This document shows positions 33,634 through 41,133 of a stretch of DNA of 64,000 nt, piece after piece. The notes below the pieces were generated by a model, which saw only the letters and a program-made list of their open reading frames with translations, did not search any database and was not told where the DNA came from. The first letter of the stretch is position 1; each line of letters starts with the position of its first letter. Source of the stretch: an uncultured Lachnospiraceae bacterium (GTDB lineage: Bacteria; Bacillota; Clostridia; Lachnospirales; Lachnospiraceae); assembly GCA_934293375.1 (NCBI GenBank), contig CAKQYS010000005.1:1-64000 (forward strand). The letters are read 5' to 3'. Both the position numbers and the translations under genes were made by a program.

Positions 33634-34050
33634 TTATTTGTCTGCAATCTTCAGCAAAACACCCTGTTGCTCTTTTACAATACATCCTTCTAAAATTCCC
33701 TCTTCATCAAGATTCGGTTCGGATACAGCTATCGACTTTTCTTCATTTGTTTTCCTATGACGCAATCTCACCTGACACATCACTGTCTCCCCTTCCGGTC
33801 GTCCTTCACAGCCAAAATCCGGTTCCACAATAGCAAGCACCTCGTAGCTGTCCCTCGCACCCGGTCCATATTTTGCAAGAATATCAGCAATTCTCGCAAA
33901 GATCCATAACAAAACCGGAATGATCCATGCCACATACAAATACGCAAGAAAATGTGTCTGTCCTGTCAGCGCACTGACAACAAATGCTCCCACAGCCAGT
34001 ATGATCATCACAATTCCAATCCACGCCATCACCATCTTGAACTTTTTCAT
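33634..34050 (-). CDS. Small membrane protein with soluble C-terminal domain
   Basis: 138 residues. Two membrane helices (about 7-28 and 34-54) in a short N-terminal hairpin are followed by a cytoplasmic-looking domain with a beta pattern (SYEVLAIVEPDFG, MCQVRLRHRK, GCIVKEQQGVLLKIAD). I do not recognise the family. It starts 25 nt after rarA on the same strand and ends before a strong terminator, so it is the last gene of the TetR - response regulator - rarA operon. Confidence 0.65.
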   Translation of the reverse strand: MKKFKMVMAWIGIVMIILAVGAFVVSALTGQTHFLAYLYVAWIIPVLLWIFARIADILAKYGPGARDSYEVLAIVEPDFGCEGRPEGETVMCQVRLRHRKTNEEKSIAVSEPNLDEEGILEGCIVKEQQGVLLKIADK

Positions 34051-34075
34051 CTTTTACTCCTGTTTCTGATGTACT

Positions 34076-35398
34076 CTATGATACATCCCCGTGTATTTTA
34101 TGGAAATACGCCTGTATCGCTGCCTCATATCCCTGACTCGTAGGCTCATAAAAGGTTCTTCCAACCATATTATCCGGCAGATACTGCTGCTTGACATAAT
34201 GATTCGGATAGTCATGTGCATACTGATATCCGACATGTCCAAGCTTTCTGGCACCACCATAATGTGCATCTCTAAGATGAACAGGAACCGCATCATGTGG
34301 TTCCTGCTGCACCGCATCCATCGCAGCCGATATCGCATTCACACAGGAATTACTCTTCGGTGCACTGGCTACATAGGTCACTGCCTGCGATAAAATAATC
34401 TGTGCCTCCGGCATACCCACACGCTCCACTGCCTGTGCACAGGCTACCGCCACCTGTATTGCCTGTGGGTCTGCATTACCGACATCCTCACTTGCACATA
34501 TCATAATACGTCTGGCAATAAATGTCACACTCTCTCCGGCATTTAGCATCCGGGCCAAGTAATATACTGCCGCATCCGGATCAGATCCCCGCATACTCTT
34601 GATAAATGCGGATATCGTATCATAGTGATTGTCTCCTGATTTGTCATACTTTACAACGCGCCTCTGAATACATTCCTGGGCAACAGCGAGATTGATCACA
34701 ATCCTGCCGTCATCGGCCGGAGCTGTTGTCAACACACCAAGCTCAATTGCATTCAGTGCATTCCGGGCATCACCTTCTGACATATCTGCCAGAAAATCTA
34801 ACGCCTCATCCGTAATCTCTGCATGATATGCTCCCATACCCTTCTCTGTATCGTAGACAGCACGTCGCAGTAAGGTCTTGATATCCTCCCTGTCAAGCGG
34901 TTCCAGCTGAAAAATATGAGACCTTGAGATCAAAGCCCCATTCACTTCAAAATAAGGATTCTCTGTCGTTGCACCGATCAAAGTAATCGTGCCATCCTCC
35001 ACAAATGGAAGCAGATAATCCTGCTGTGCCTTATTAAACCGATGAATCTCATCTATAAACAAAATTGTACGCTTATGGTACATACCATACAGACTCTTCG
35101 CCTCCTGTACAACCTCTTCCATGTCCTTCTTTCCGGCTGTTGTGGCATTCAACTGCTTAAATTCCTTACTGGTCGTATTCGCGATCACCATTGCCAATGT
35201 CGTCTTTCCGGTTCCGGGCGGGCCATAAAAAATAACAGAGCTCAGCTTATCTGCCTGAATCGCCCTGTATAGTAATTTGTCCTTCCCGATAATATGCGTC
35301 TGCCCAACTACCTCATCCAAGGTAGTTGGCCGCAAACGCTTTGCAAGCGGAGACTCCGTCTCCATATTCTGTTTTGCCATGTAATCAAATAAATCCAT
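34076..35398 (-). CDS. rarA: Replication-associated recombination protein A (RarA/MgsA)
   Basis: 440 residues, full length. AAA+ features: PLAKRLRPTTLDEVVGQTHI at the start, Walker A GPPGTGKTTLA, Walker B ILFIDEIHRFNKAQQD, sensor 1 GATTENPYFEVN and an arginine-finger region SRSHIFQL; then the family C-terminal tetramer domain with YLARMLNAGE, RRIMICASEDVGNADP and a closing HLRDAHYGGARKLGH. RarA works at stalled replication forks with SSB and DnaB. The start abuts the stop of the response regulator gene, so they are co-translated. Confidence 0.96.
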   Translation of the reverse strand: MDLFDYMAKQNMETESPLAKRLRPTTLDEVVGQTHIIGKDKLLYRAIQADKLSSVIFYGPPGTGKTTLAMVIANTTSKEFKQLNATTAGKKDMEEVVQEAKSLYGMYHKRTILFIDEIHRFNKAQQDYLLPFVEDGTITLIGATTENPYFEVNGALISRSHIFQLEPLDREDIKTLLRRAVYDTEKGMGAYHAEITDEALDFLADMSEGDARNALNAIELGVLTTAPADDGRIVINLAVAQECIQRRVVKYDKSGDNHYDTISAFIKSMRGSDPDAAVYYLARMLNAGESVTFIARRIMICASEDVGNADPQAIQVAVACAQAVERVGMPEAQIILSQAVTYVASAPKSNSCVNAISAAMDAVQQEPHDAVPVHLRDAHYGGARKLGHVGYQYAHDYPNHYVKQQYLPDNMVGRTFYEPTSQGYEAAIQAYFHKIHGDVS

Positions 35399-35788
35399 CT
35401 AAATCAACCCAATATTCTTAATGATACGTTCAAGGTCATGAATATCGATTGGCTTACATACATATGCATCATAATCCTGACATACCTTATCCTTATTGCC
35501 GGCCTCATCCAATGCACTTGTCATGATCACCTTAGAACGCTCAAACTTTCTGAGTCCCGCACGCAGTTCTGCATCCCGGATGCTCTGCAGCGCCTTATAT
35601 CCATCTAACTTTGGCATCATAATATCTAAACATACCAGATCAAATGGCGTACCGTCATTTAACGCAGCTACAAATGTATCCACCGCTTTAATTCCGTCCT
35701 CAGCCACTGTCACCTCTCCATGTCTGCCTAACAGCTTAGACAAAAATTTGATATTTGCCAAATCATCCTCTGCAATCAGAATCTTCAT
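35399..35788 (-). CDS. Stand-alone CheY-like response regulator
   Basis: 129 residues, a receiver domain only. Acidic pocket Asp8/Asp9 (LIAEDDL), phosphoacceptor Asp55 (LVCLDIMMP), Thr90/Ser91 (VIMTSA) and Lys112 (CKPI) are all present, so it should be phosphorylatable. There is no output domain and no histidine kinase in the window. It lies between a TetR regulator and rarA with no gap to rarA. Single-domain receivers act through protein contacts; the partner is unknown, and its operon with a replication-fork protein is unusual. Confidence 0.92.
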   Translation of the reverse strand: MKILIAEDDLANIKFLSKLLGRHGEVTVAEDGIKAVDTFVAALNDGTPFDLVCLDIMMPKLDGYKALQSIRDAELRAGLRKFERSKVIMTSALDEAGNKDKVCQDYDAYVCKPIDIHDLERIIKNIGLI

Positions 35789-35806
35789 ACTCTTTTACCT
35801 CCTCTA

Positions 35807-36397
35807 TCAATGCCTTTTTCGAATTCCATCTAATGTCTTATGTAATAATTGATTTAATTCATCCTTCAGATCCATCTCCTGATATCTGACTCTCCTGTTC
35901 ACCAGAATGGAATACACTGTTCCATATAATAACAGTAATAGCTCCTTCGCTGTATAGTAATCCACGATCTCTCCGGCATCAATTGCCCCCTGGATCAACC
36001 CCTCTACTGTATCATTTTTCAGGTTGATCGTCTTCGTGATCTTTTCTCTTACATGATAATTGTGCAGCAATTCCTCATAATTGAGTACCAAAGCTGTAAT
36101 CTGAGGATAATTGCCATAGTAAGTTGCATAGGTGTCAAAATACTCTATCAGTTTCTCTGTGTAGCTGATATTTTTTGCCTCCACAGTCGCCTTAATATTG
36201 TCATCAAACTGTGTGAAACGGTCTACGACCTCGATCAACACCTCATCTATTCCCCCAAAATATTTATATAACAGCGATTCGGACATATTCTCCTTCAATG
36301 CCAGATTCCTTGTTGTCAGAGAATCAAGCCCTGATTCGCTGATAATATCTATGGCAGAAGCGACAATACGATCCTTTCTTGATACGAAACTCTCCAT
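35807..36397 (-). CDS. TetR/AcrR-family transcriptional regulator
   Basis: 196 residues from MESFVSRKDR; GGGGAGG is 5 nt upstream, and an ATG eight codons earlier is not supported. The TetR HTH occupies about 8-50: RIVASAIDIISESGLDSLTT, then LALKENMSESLLYKYFGG. The remainder is the helical ligand/dimer domain. It is the first gene of the operon with the response regulator, rarA and the small membrane protein; autoregulation of this operon is likely but no operator is obvious. Confidence 0.9.
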   Translation of the reverse strand: MESFVSRKDRIVASAIDIISESGLDSLTTRNLALKENMSESLLYKYFGGIDEVLIEVVDRFTQFDDNIKATVEAKNISYTEKLIEYFDTYATYYGNYPQITALVLNYEELLHNYHVREKITKTINLKNDTVEGLIQGAIDAGEIVDYYTAKELLLLLYGTVYSILVNRRVRYQEMDLKDELNQLLHKTLDGIRKRH

Positions 36398-36493
36398 ATC
36401 TTCCTCCCCATATGCCAACACATACTATTGTATTTACCTTCTGAAACTCACTAATAAATTTATTATATTTTTTCATATATAGTTTGTCAACCA

Positions 36494-37147
36494 TCAATAA
36501 CGCAACCCAATCGGACAGCATAGTCCACCACCGCCACAACACAGATTACAGCACAACATTGTAAAACACATCTTTGTACAAAAATCCGTACGCCCTGCAT
36601 CCTGCATACCACCAAAAGGCTGTCCCATCTGCATATACCAGTCCATACCGTTTTGCATATATTGCTTATACTGCTGATACTGCATATTATTCGGGTCCAT
36701 TCTGATGGCACGATCAAGATGTTCCATACATATGGCATCATCTCCCACTCCCTTGTGTGCCAATGCACTGATAAAATACCAGTCTGCTGACCGGTTTGTT
36801 ATCGTCTCTAAAAGATTCAATGCCTCCCGGTACCGCTGATTCCGCACGAAATTAGCAGCAGCCTGTAAATGAAGTGTATCCTCGTCTGCCGCCTGACCAT
36901 TGGCATTCCCTGACCCATATGCTCCCTGACCATAGGAAAATCCATCCTGACGGAATCCACCCGTCTGACTTTCCATAATCATCTTATATGCCTGTTGTAC
37001 CTGTTTAAACTTCTCTTCTGCCTGTTCTCGATTTGGATTGTTGATATTTGCATCCGGATGATAGATCCGGCTCAGCTTTCTATAAGCCTTTTTTACTTCG
37101 TCTTTTGATGCCCCCGGCGTAAGCCCCAGTACCTTATACGGATCCAT
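36494..37147 (-). CDS. J-domain protein with Cys-rich membrane-tethering tail
   Basis: 217 residues from MDPYKVLGL, preceded by GGTGGAG; an ATG four codons earlier lacks spacing. A complete J domain (about 1-65) has the HPD motif in YHPDANINN, followed by a Gly/Ser/Tyr linker (GFSYGQGAYGSGNANG), a TPR-like helical section (FVRNQRYREALNLLETI, DAICMEHLDRAIRMDPNN), and a C-terminus with many Cys/Gly (CTKMCFTMLCCNLCCGGGG). The J domain should recruit a DnaK. The tail could bind metal or be lipidated. It overlaps the DUF5685 gene by 14 nt. Confidence 0.88.
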   Translation of the reverse strand: MDPYKVLGLTPGASKDEVKKAYRKLSRIYHPDANINNPNREQAEEKFKQVQQAYKMIMESQTGGFRQDGFSYGQGAYGSGNANGQAADEDTLHLQAAANFVRNQRYREALNLLETITNRSADWYFISALAHKGVGDDAICMEHLDRAIRMDPNNMQYQQYKQYMQNGMDWYMQMGQPFGGMQDAGRTDFCTKMCFTMLCCNLCCGGGGLCCPIGLRY

Positions 37148-37979
37148 GTTCTCCACCATCCTCTCGTCTTTTTACTGCCTGCTGATACCGTGACCATATG
37201 CCGGAGTAAATTATATTTTTCAATATGGCTTCATGTTCTATTATAGGCAGCACCTCCAGCACTCTTGCCATTTCCTGTGCGCATGTTACCAAAAGGCTGC
37301 GGATCCATGATTCAAAGAAAGATGCTTCATACACCTTTGCAAACGGGTTATAGCGCTGTTTGCTGATATCCTGTTCCAGATCATCATATGCATCCAGTAT
37401 ATAAATAAACTTGCCAAGATAGAATCCCAAATGCCGCAATTCCTCCTGCCACCCATCTTCCTGATATACAAACAGTTCTTCCATAATATTGCCAAAATGT
37501 CCTGCCATGATATCTATCTGCGATTCCTGTGCCTGTTCTGCTTTACAAATAGCATGTAGATGTATCGAGACAGCCTCACACTGCCTTGGATATTGCGCCT
37601 GTATCTGCCTGATATCGCGTGTTAACATCCGGCTGTATATCATCCCTTTCTTATTGTGATCATCCTCCCAGTCATCTAATGCCTTATAGTAAGACAGCAC
37701 CAAATTCATGGAAGCTGCATAATCCGTATAAGCATTCTTCACTATCGGATGATACTGCATGGGATGTGCAATACATTTCACCTTATCACGCACCTCCTGC
37801 GGTTCATACAACCCAGTAAGCAGCAATGCCAGAAATGTCATATCATAATTCAGGGATAATTGCCCCTTATGTCCATATAAATGTTTCAGACTCTGGCACA
37901 ATCCACAATAATAGGCTTTATATTCATTCCATTCTTTTACCTTTAATTCATCCTGATTCACTACAATATAACCAAACAC
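37134..37979 (-). CDS. DUF5685 family protein with isoprenoid-synthase-like Asp motifs
   Basis: 281 residues, all-helical. It begins MFGYIVVNQDELKVKEWNEY with a CxxC (YCGLC, Cys25/Cys28). Two acid-rich motifs stand about 95 residues apart: LDDWEDD (102-107) and DAYDDLEQD (196-204). Their spacing and helical setting recall the paired DDxxD motifs of class I isoprenyl synthases. DUF5685 has no known function; a prenyl-binding or synthase-like fold is my inference. It overlaps the J-domain gene downstream and is 3 nt after the zinc-ribbon gene, forming a three-gene operon. Confidence 0.8.
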   Translation of the reverse strand: MFGYIVVNQDELKVKEWNEYKAYYCGLCQSLKHLYGHKGQLSLNYDMTFLALLLTGLYEPQEVRDKVKCIAHPMQYHPIVKNAYTDYAASMNLVLSYYKALDDWEDDHNKKGMIYSRMLTRDIRQIQAQYPRQCEAVSIHLHAICKAEQAQESQIDIMAGHFGNIMEELFVYQEDGWQEELRHLGFYLGKFIYILDAYDDLEQDISKQRYNPFAKVYEASFFESWIRSLLVTCAQEMARVLEVLPIIEHEAILKNIIYSGIWSRYQQAVKRREDGGEHGSV

Positions 37980-37982
37980 GGC

Positions 37983-38378
37983 CTAACTCCTCTTTTGAAA
38001 CTGATTATGACACTTCGGACAGGTTACCATAATTTTCCCCTTATTTCTTGGGATCTTAATCTTCTGTCCACACTGACTACAGGTATAGATATGGTAATCT
38101 TTTCTGATCTTTGCATAATCTTTTTGTTTTAAAAAGAACATCCGAAGCTTATAAGTATGTCTTAAAAACCATCCATTCTCAGCCTGTCTTTTTATATAAT
38201 TCTTAGAAAACATTCTGTAATACACATACAAAATCATTACAACGCCAATGGTTGATAGCACCATCGTTCTTGCAAACATGTCCACGATCACAAATGCCAT
38301 TGCAAACCACATCAGACACCTTGATAATGCATCCACTCCATATCTTCCCTGCATAAATCTCACCATTCGCTCTCTCAT
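37983..38378 (-). CDS. Membrane protein with C-terminal zinc ribbon
   Basis: 131 residues; the ATG at 38378 has AAAGGA 9 nt upstream, whereas an ATG three codons before it overlaps that site. One or two membrane helices (about 18-55) precede a basic stretch and a Cys4 zinc ribbon (CSQCG ... CPKCH, about 100-125). It is the first gene of the operon with DUF5685 and the J-domain protein. The zinc ribbon at a membrane face suggests a recognition or assembly role with those partners. Confidence 0.75.
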   Translation of the reverse strand: MRERMVRFMQGRYGVDALSRCLMWFAMAFVIVDMFARTMVLSTIGVVMILYVYYRMFSKNYIKRQAENGWFLRHTYKLRMFFLKQKDYAKIRKDYHIYTCSQCGQKIKIPRNKGKIMVTCPKCHNQFQKRS

Positions 38379-38486
38379 AACAATCATTCCTTTCTGCGAT
38401 TCCATCTAATCATATCTTATGCTGATATTATAACGGACAGCTCTGAATTCCATGTGAAGAAAAACGAAAATATTTCTTAAATAAAC

Positions 38487-38532
38487 AAAAAAGGGAGTAA
38501 ATCTGCAAAATGCAGATCTCATCCCTTTTTTT
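38487..38532 (-). terminator. Terminator of the cold-shock gene
   Basis: AAAAAAGGGA / TCCCTTTTTT outer stem with inner ATCTGC/GCAGAT stem; T run follows on both strands. Confidence 0.85.
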
Positions 38533-38618
38533 AAGTGAATCTTGCAATATAACCAATTCTAATTCTATATAAAATTAAAAAGGTACACTCAAAACTACTT
38601 ATTGTGGCTGTCTGGTAA

Positions 38619-38819
38619 CTATAACTTTGTTACATTTGTAGCCTGTGGTCCCTTAGGGCTGTCAGTAATATCAAACTCTACTGCCTGACCCTCTTCTAAT
38701 GTCTTATAACCTTCCATGTTAAGGCCTGAGAAATGAACGAATACATCGTTACCGTTCTCGTCTGAAATAAAGCCATAACCCTTCTGGTTGTTAAACCACT
38801 TTACAGTACCCTTGTTCAT
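38619..38819 (-). CDS. Cold-shock protein
   Basis: 66 residues, a complete CSD: MNKGTVKWFNNQKGYGFI (RNP1), NDVFVHFSGL (RNP2), ending GPQATNVTKL. It binds single-stranded RNA/DNA and acts as an RNA chaperone. The ATG has GGAGG 8 nt upstream; a longer frame reaching into the preceding gene is rejected. It has its own promoter at 38871-38899 and a strong terminator, so it is monocistronic with a short leader of about 45 nt. Confidence 0.97.
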   Translation of the reverse strand: MNKGTVKWFNNQKGYGFISDENGNDVFVHFSGLNMEGYKTLEEGQAVEFDITDSPKGPQATNVTKL

Positions 38820-38870
38820 AAAGTTTTCCTCCAAATAAATACTCATGTCGGTATCCCCAACATTGCCCTT

Positions 38871-38899
38871 AATGTAGCACATTATTCTAATGCCGTCAA
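38871..38899 (-). promoter_or_regulatory. Promoter of the cold-shock gene
   Basis: -35 TTGACG (38899-38894), 17-bp spacer, -10 TACATT (38876-38871), read on the minus strand. Confidence 0.75.
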
Positions 38900-38937
38900 G
38901 AACTAATTCTTCGCAAGATTCTGTCTTTGCATACATT

Positions 38938-39900
38938 TTACGATTCGAAAACAGCCTTGACTGACTTTTCATTTCGACTATAGTAATATACATTATCTGA
39001 CAGAATCTCGCTGTCAAATACAACTGTATCATTGGCTTCCATTACCATATCATGAAGATTCTGTGCATCTATATCCTCCGTATCCGGAACCAATAACACT
39101 TCATGAATACTTGATGGCAGAATAAACAGATCCTGTCCGATCGTTTCTGCAAACTCGGCGATCACACCCGGATACAACATACAGGTAGCCCCATTTAACC
39201 CGCATGTATTTGTCAGGACATAAAAAACCGGCCGGTGCATATCGCCCGACATATATGAGATAATCTCATCCTGTACCTGGTTCGTTTCCGTGCTGTCTTC
39301 CTGCCTGTCTACGGTCATGTCCTTTAAATATTCCATCAATAGATTCCCCAACGGACGTATGATCGGTGGAAACAAACGTCTGGTATTATCCAATGCAATA
39401 TCGTATAACGCTTCCTTGCTGATCCCCCAGCGAATCAGATCCCGCTCATGCACCAGTGTCGTTGCGATCCCACCGGCATCCATACTCACCAGCCACCGGA
39501 ATGTAACAGCCAGATCCTCAAATGGCACAAACGGGATCTCCTCTAACAGCCTTTCATTCTTTTTATGATTGACAAGCCGCAGGATCACACATTCCCTGAT
39601 CCTGTCAGCCGAAAGCACCATATCAGGTGACATATCGAAATCCGTATGCAGGGCCTGATATTGCCGCACGATTGAGCGCATGATCTCTGCCAGATCCTTT
39701 CCCTTTTCATACTCCTTGTAGAAATCATTCAAATACAGATTCGGTGCAATCTTGTCCCCACTGTGTCGGATCGTAAGCCCATCCAGCCGCACATCATTAT
39801 TCTTATATGTTATATGGATATCTACTACTTCATCCCCGTCAGCATCCATATATTCTAAAATATTCTCCTTTACATAATCCAAAAATTCCTGATAATCCAT
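38938..39900 (-). CDS. DUF5688 family protein
   Basis: 320 residues. The start MDYQEFLDYVKENILEYM and the later LYLNDFYKEYEKGKDL match a protein family abundant in Lachnospiraceae (DUF5688), often in several copies per genome. Other recognisable sections are VPFEDLAVTFRW and SIHEVLLVPDTEDID. No catalytic motif or secretion signal is visible, and the function is unknown. Confidence 0.8.
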   Translation of the reverse strand: MDYQEFLDYVKENILEYMDADGDEVVDIHITYKNNDVRLDGLTIRHSGDKIAPNLYLNDFYKEYEKGKDLAEIMRSIVRQYQALHTDFDMSPDMVLSADRIRECVILRLVNHKKNERLLEEIPFVPFEDLAVTFRWLVSMDAGGIATTLVHERDLIRWGISKEALYDIALDNTRRLFPPIIRPLGNLLMEYLKDMTVDRQEDSTETNQVQDEIISYMSGDMHRPVFYVLTNTCGLNGATCMLYPGVIAEFAETIGQDLFILPSSIHEVLLVPDTEDIDAQNLHDMVMEANDTVVFDSEILSDNVYYYSRNEKSVKAVFES

Positions 39901-39978
39901 GTTGTACCTCCCAATCTAAATTCTTTTGTACAACCATGAGTCCGATTATGTTTTCTTATCATCAGCTAACAAAATCAT

Positions 39979-40023
39979 AAAGGGATACCCATACTTTTTC
40001 AAGTAACGGATATCCCTTTTTTC
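39979..40023 (-). terminator. Terminator of the aspS-hisC operon
   Basis: AAAGGGATA / TATCCCTTT arms with extra ACC/GG pairing and a loop of about 20 nt. The minus-strand tail is TTTATGATTTT, moderate; the plus side has TTTTTTC. Confidence 0.65.
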
Positions 40024-40058
40024 TTCATGTTATCCCATTTGTTTACATAACACCGAAG

Positions 40059-41105
40059 TTATATCACTTTTTCCAGAAAATCCACAAATGCCTTCATTTG
40101 TGCATCGGTACCGATCGTGATCCGCAGATACTGATTAATACGCGGCTTATCAAAATATCTGACATAGATGCCTGCCGCCTTCGCCTTCTCAAAAATCTCC
40201 TTCGCATCAACACCCGGATGACTTGCAAACACAAAGTTTGCAGACGACTTCGGATATACAAAGCCCAGTCTGTCCAGTTCTTTACAAAACCACTCTCGCG
40301 TGCTAATAATCTTCTGATTGGTCTCCTGAAAATAAGCATCGTCTTCTATGGAAGCCTTTCCCAACAGAATCGACGGTCTGTTCATGGTATATGAATTATA
40401 GGAATGCTTTACGGCATTTAATGCTGCAATCAGCTTCGCATCTGCCATGGCGTAGCCGATTCTGAGTCCCGCAAGCGAACGGGATTTGGAAAAGGTTCTG
40501 GTGATCACCAGATTCTTATATTCCTCTAATAACGGCAGCGCACTCTCTCCACCGAAATCAATATATGCCTCATCCACGATCACAATACAATCCTGATTCT
40601 CATCCAGAATCGTGCGTATAAAATCCAGATCTCTCACGATCCCGGTCGGTGCATTGGGATTCGGAAAGATCACACCACCATTTGGTCTTGCATAATCAGA
40701 TGCGACAATCTGGAATGCTTCATCAAGTGCCACGGTCTCATACGGTATCTTATAAAGATCTGCCCAGACATCATAAAAGGAATACGTAATGTCCGGAAAC
40801 AGGATCGGTTGATCCCCATTGAAAAAGGTAAGAAAACACATGGCAATGACATCATCTGAGCCAACACCGACAAATACCTGGTCATCTGCCAATCCATGAT
40901 ACTGTGCAATCGCATGTACCAGTTCCTCCACCTTCGGATCCGGATACAACCGCAGATCCTGAATCTGCTTTGTCAGTGCCATCACCTTTGGCGATGGATC
41001 ATATGGATTCTCGTTTGTATTCAGCTTGATGATATTTTTTTCTTTTGGCTGCTCACCCGGTGTATAGGGTATCACCTTACGAATGTTTTGCTCCCACGCC
41101 TGCAT
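40059..41105 (-). CDS. hisC: Histidinol-phosphate aminotransferase
   Basis: 348 residues, fold-type I PLP enzyme. Landmarks: KLNTNENPYDPSP at the N-terminus, the ligand region FPNPNAPTG, IVDEAYIDF with the cofactor Asp, and the PLP lysine in TFSKSRSLAGLRIGY. It converts imidazole-acetol phosphate and glutamate to histidinol phosphate in histidine synthesis, and may also act on aromatic amino acids. No other his gene is nearby; it lies 28 nt after aspS and should be controlled by the aspS T-box leader. Confidence 0.93.
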   Translation of the reverse strand: MQAWEQNIRKVIPYTPGEQPKEKNIIKLNTNENPYDPSPKVMALTKQIQDLRLYPDPKVEELVHAIAQYHGLADDQVFVGVGSDDVIAMCFLTFFNGDQPILFPDITYSFYDVWADLYKIPYETVALDEAFQIVASDYARPNGGVIFPNPNAPTGIVRDLDFIRTILDENQDCIVIVDEAYIDFGGESALPLLEEYKNLVITRTFSKSRSLAGLRIGYAMADAKLIAALNAVKHSYNSYTMNRPSILLGKASIEDDAYFQETNQKIISTREWFCKELDRLGFVYPKSSANFVFASHPGVDAKEIFEKAKAAGIYVRYFDKPRINQYLRITIGTDAQMKAFVDFLEKVI

Positions 41106-41133
41106 ATTCTCACCTCATTTGTCTATAATCTTG

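Noticed and set aside
38619..39032. A 137-residue extended version of the cold-shock protein
   Set aside because: The extension runs through the promoter and into the DUF5688 gene; the ATG at 38819 has an ideal ribosome site and gives the standard 66-residue protein.
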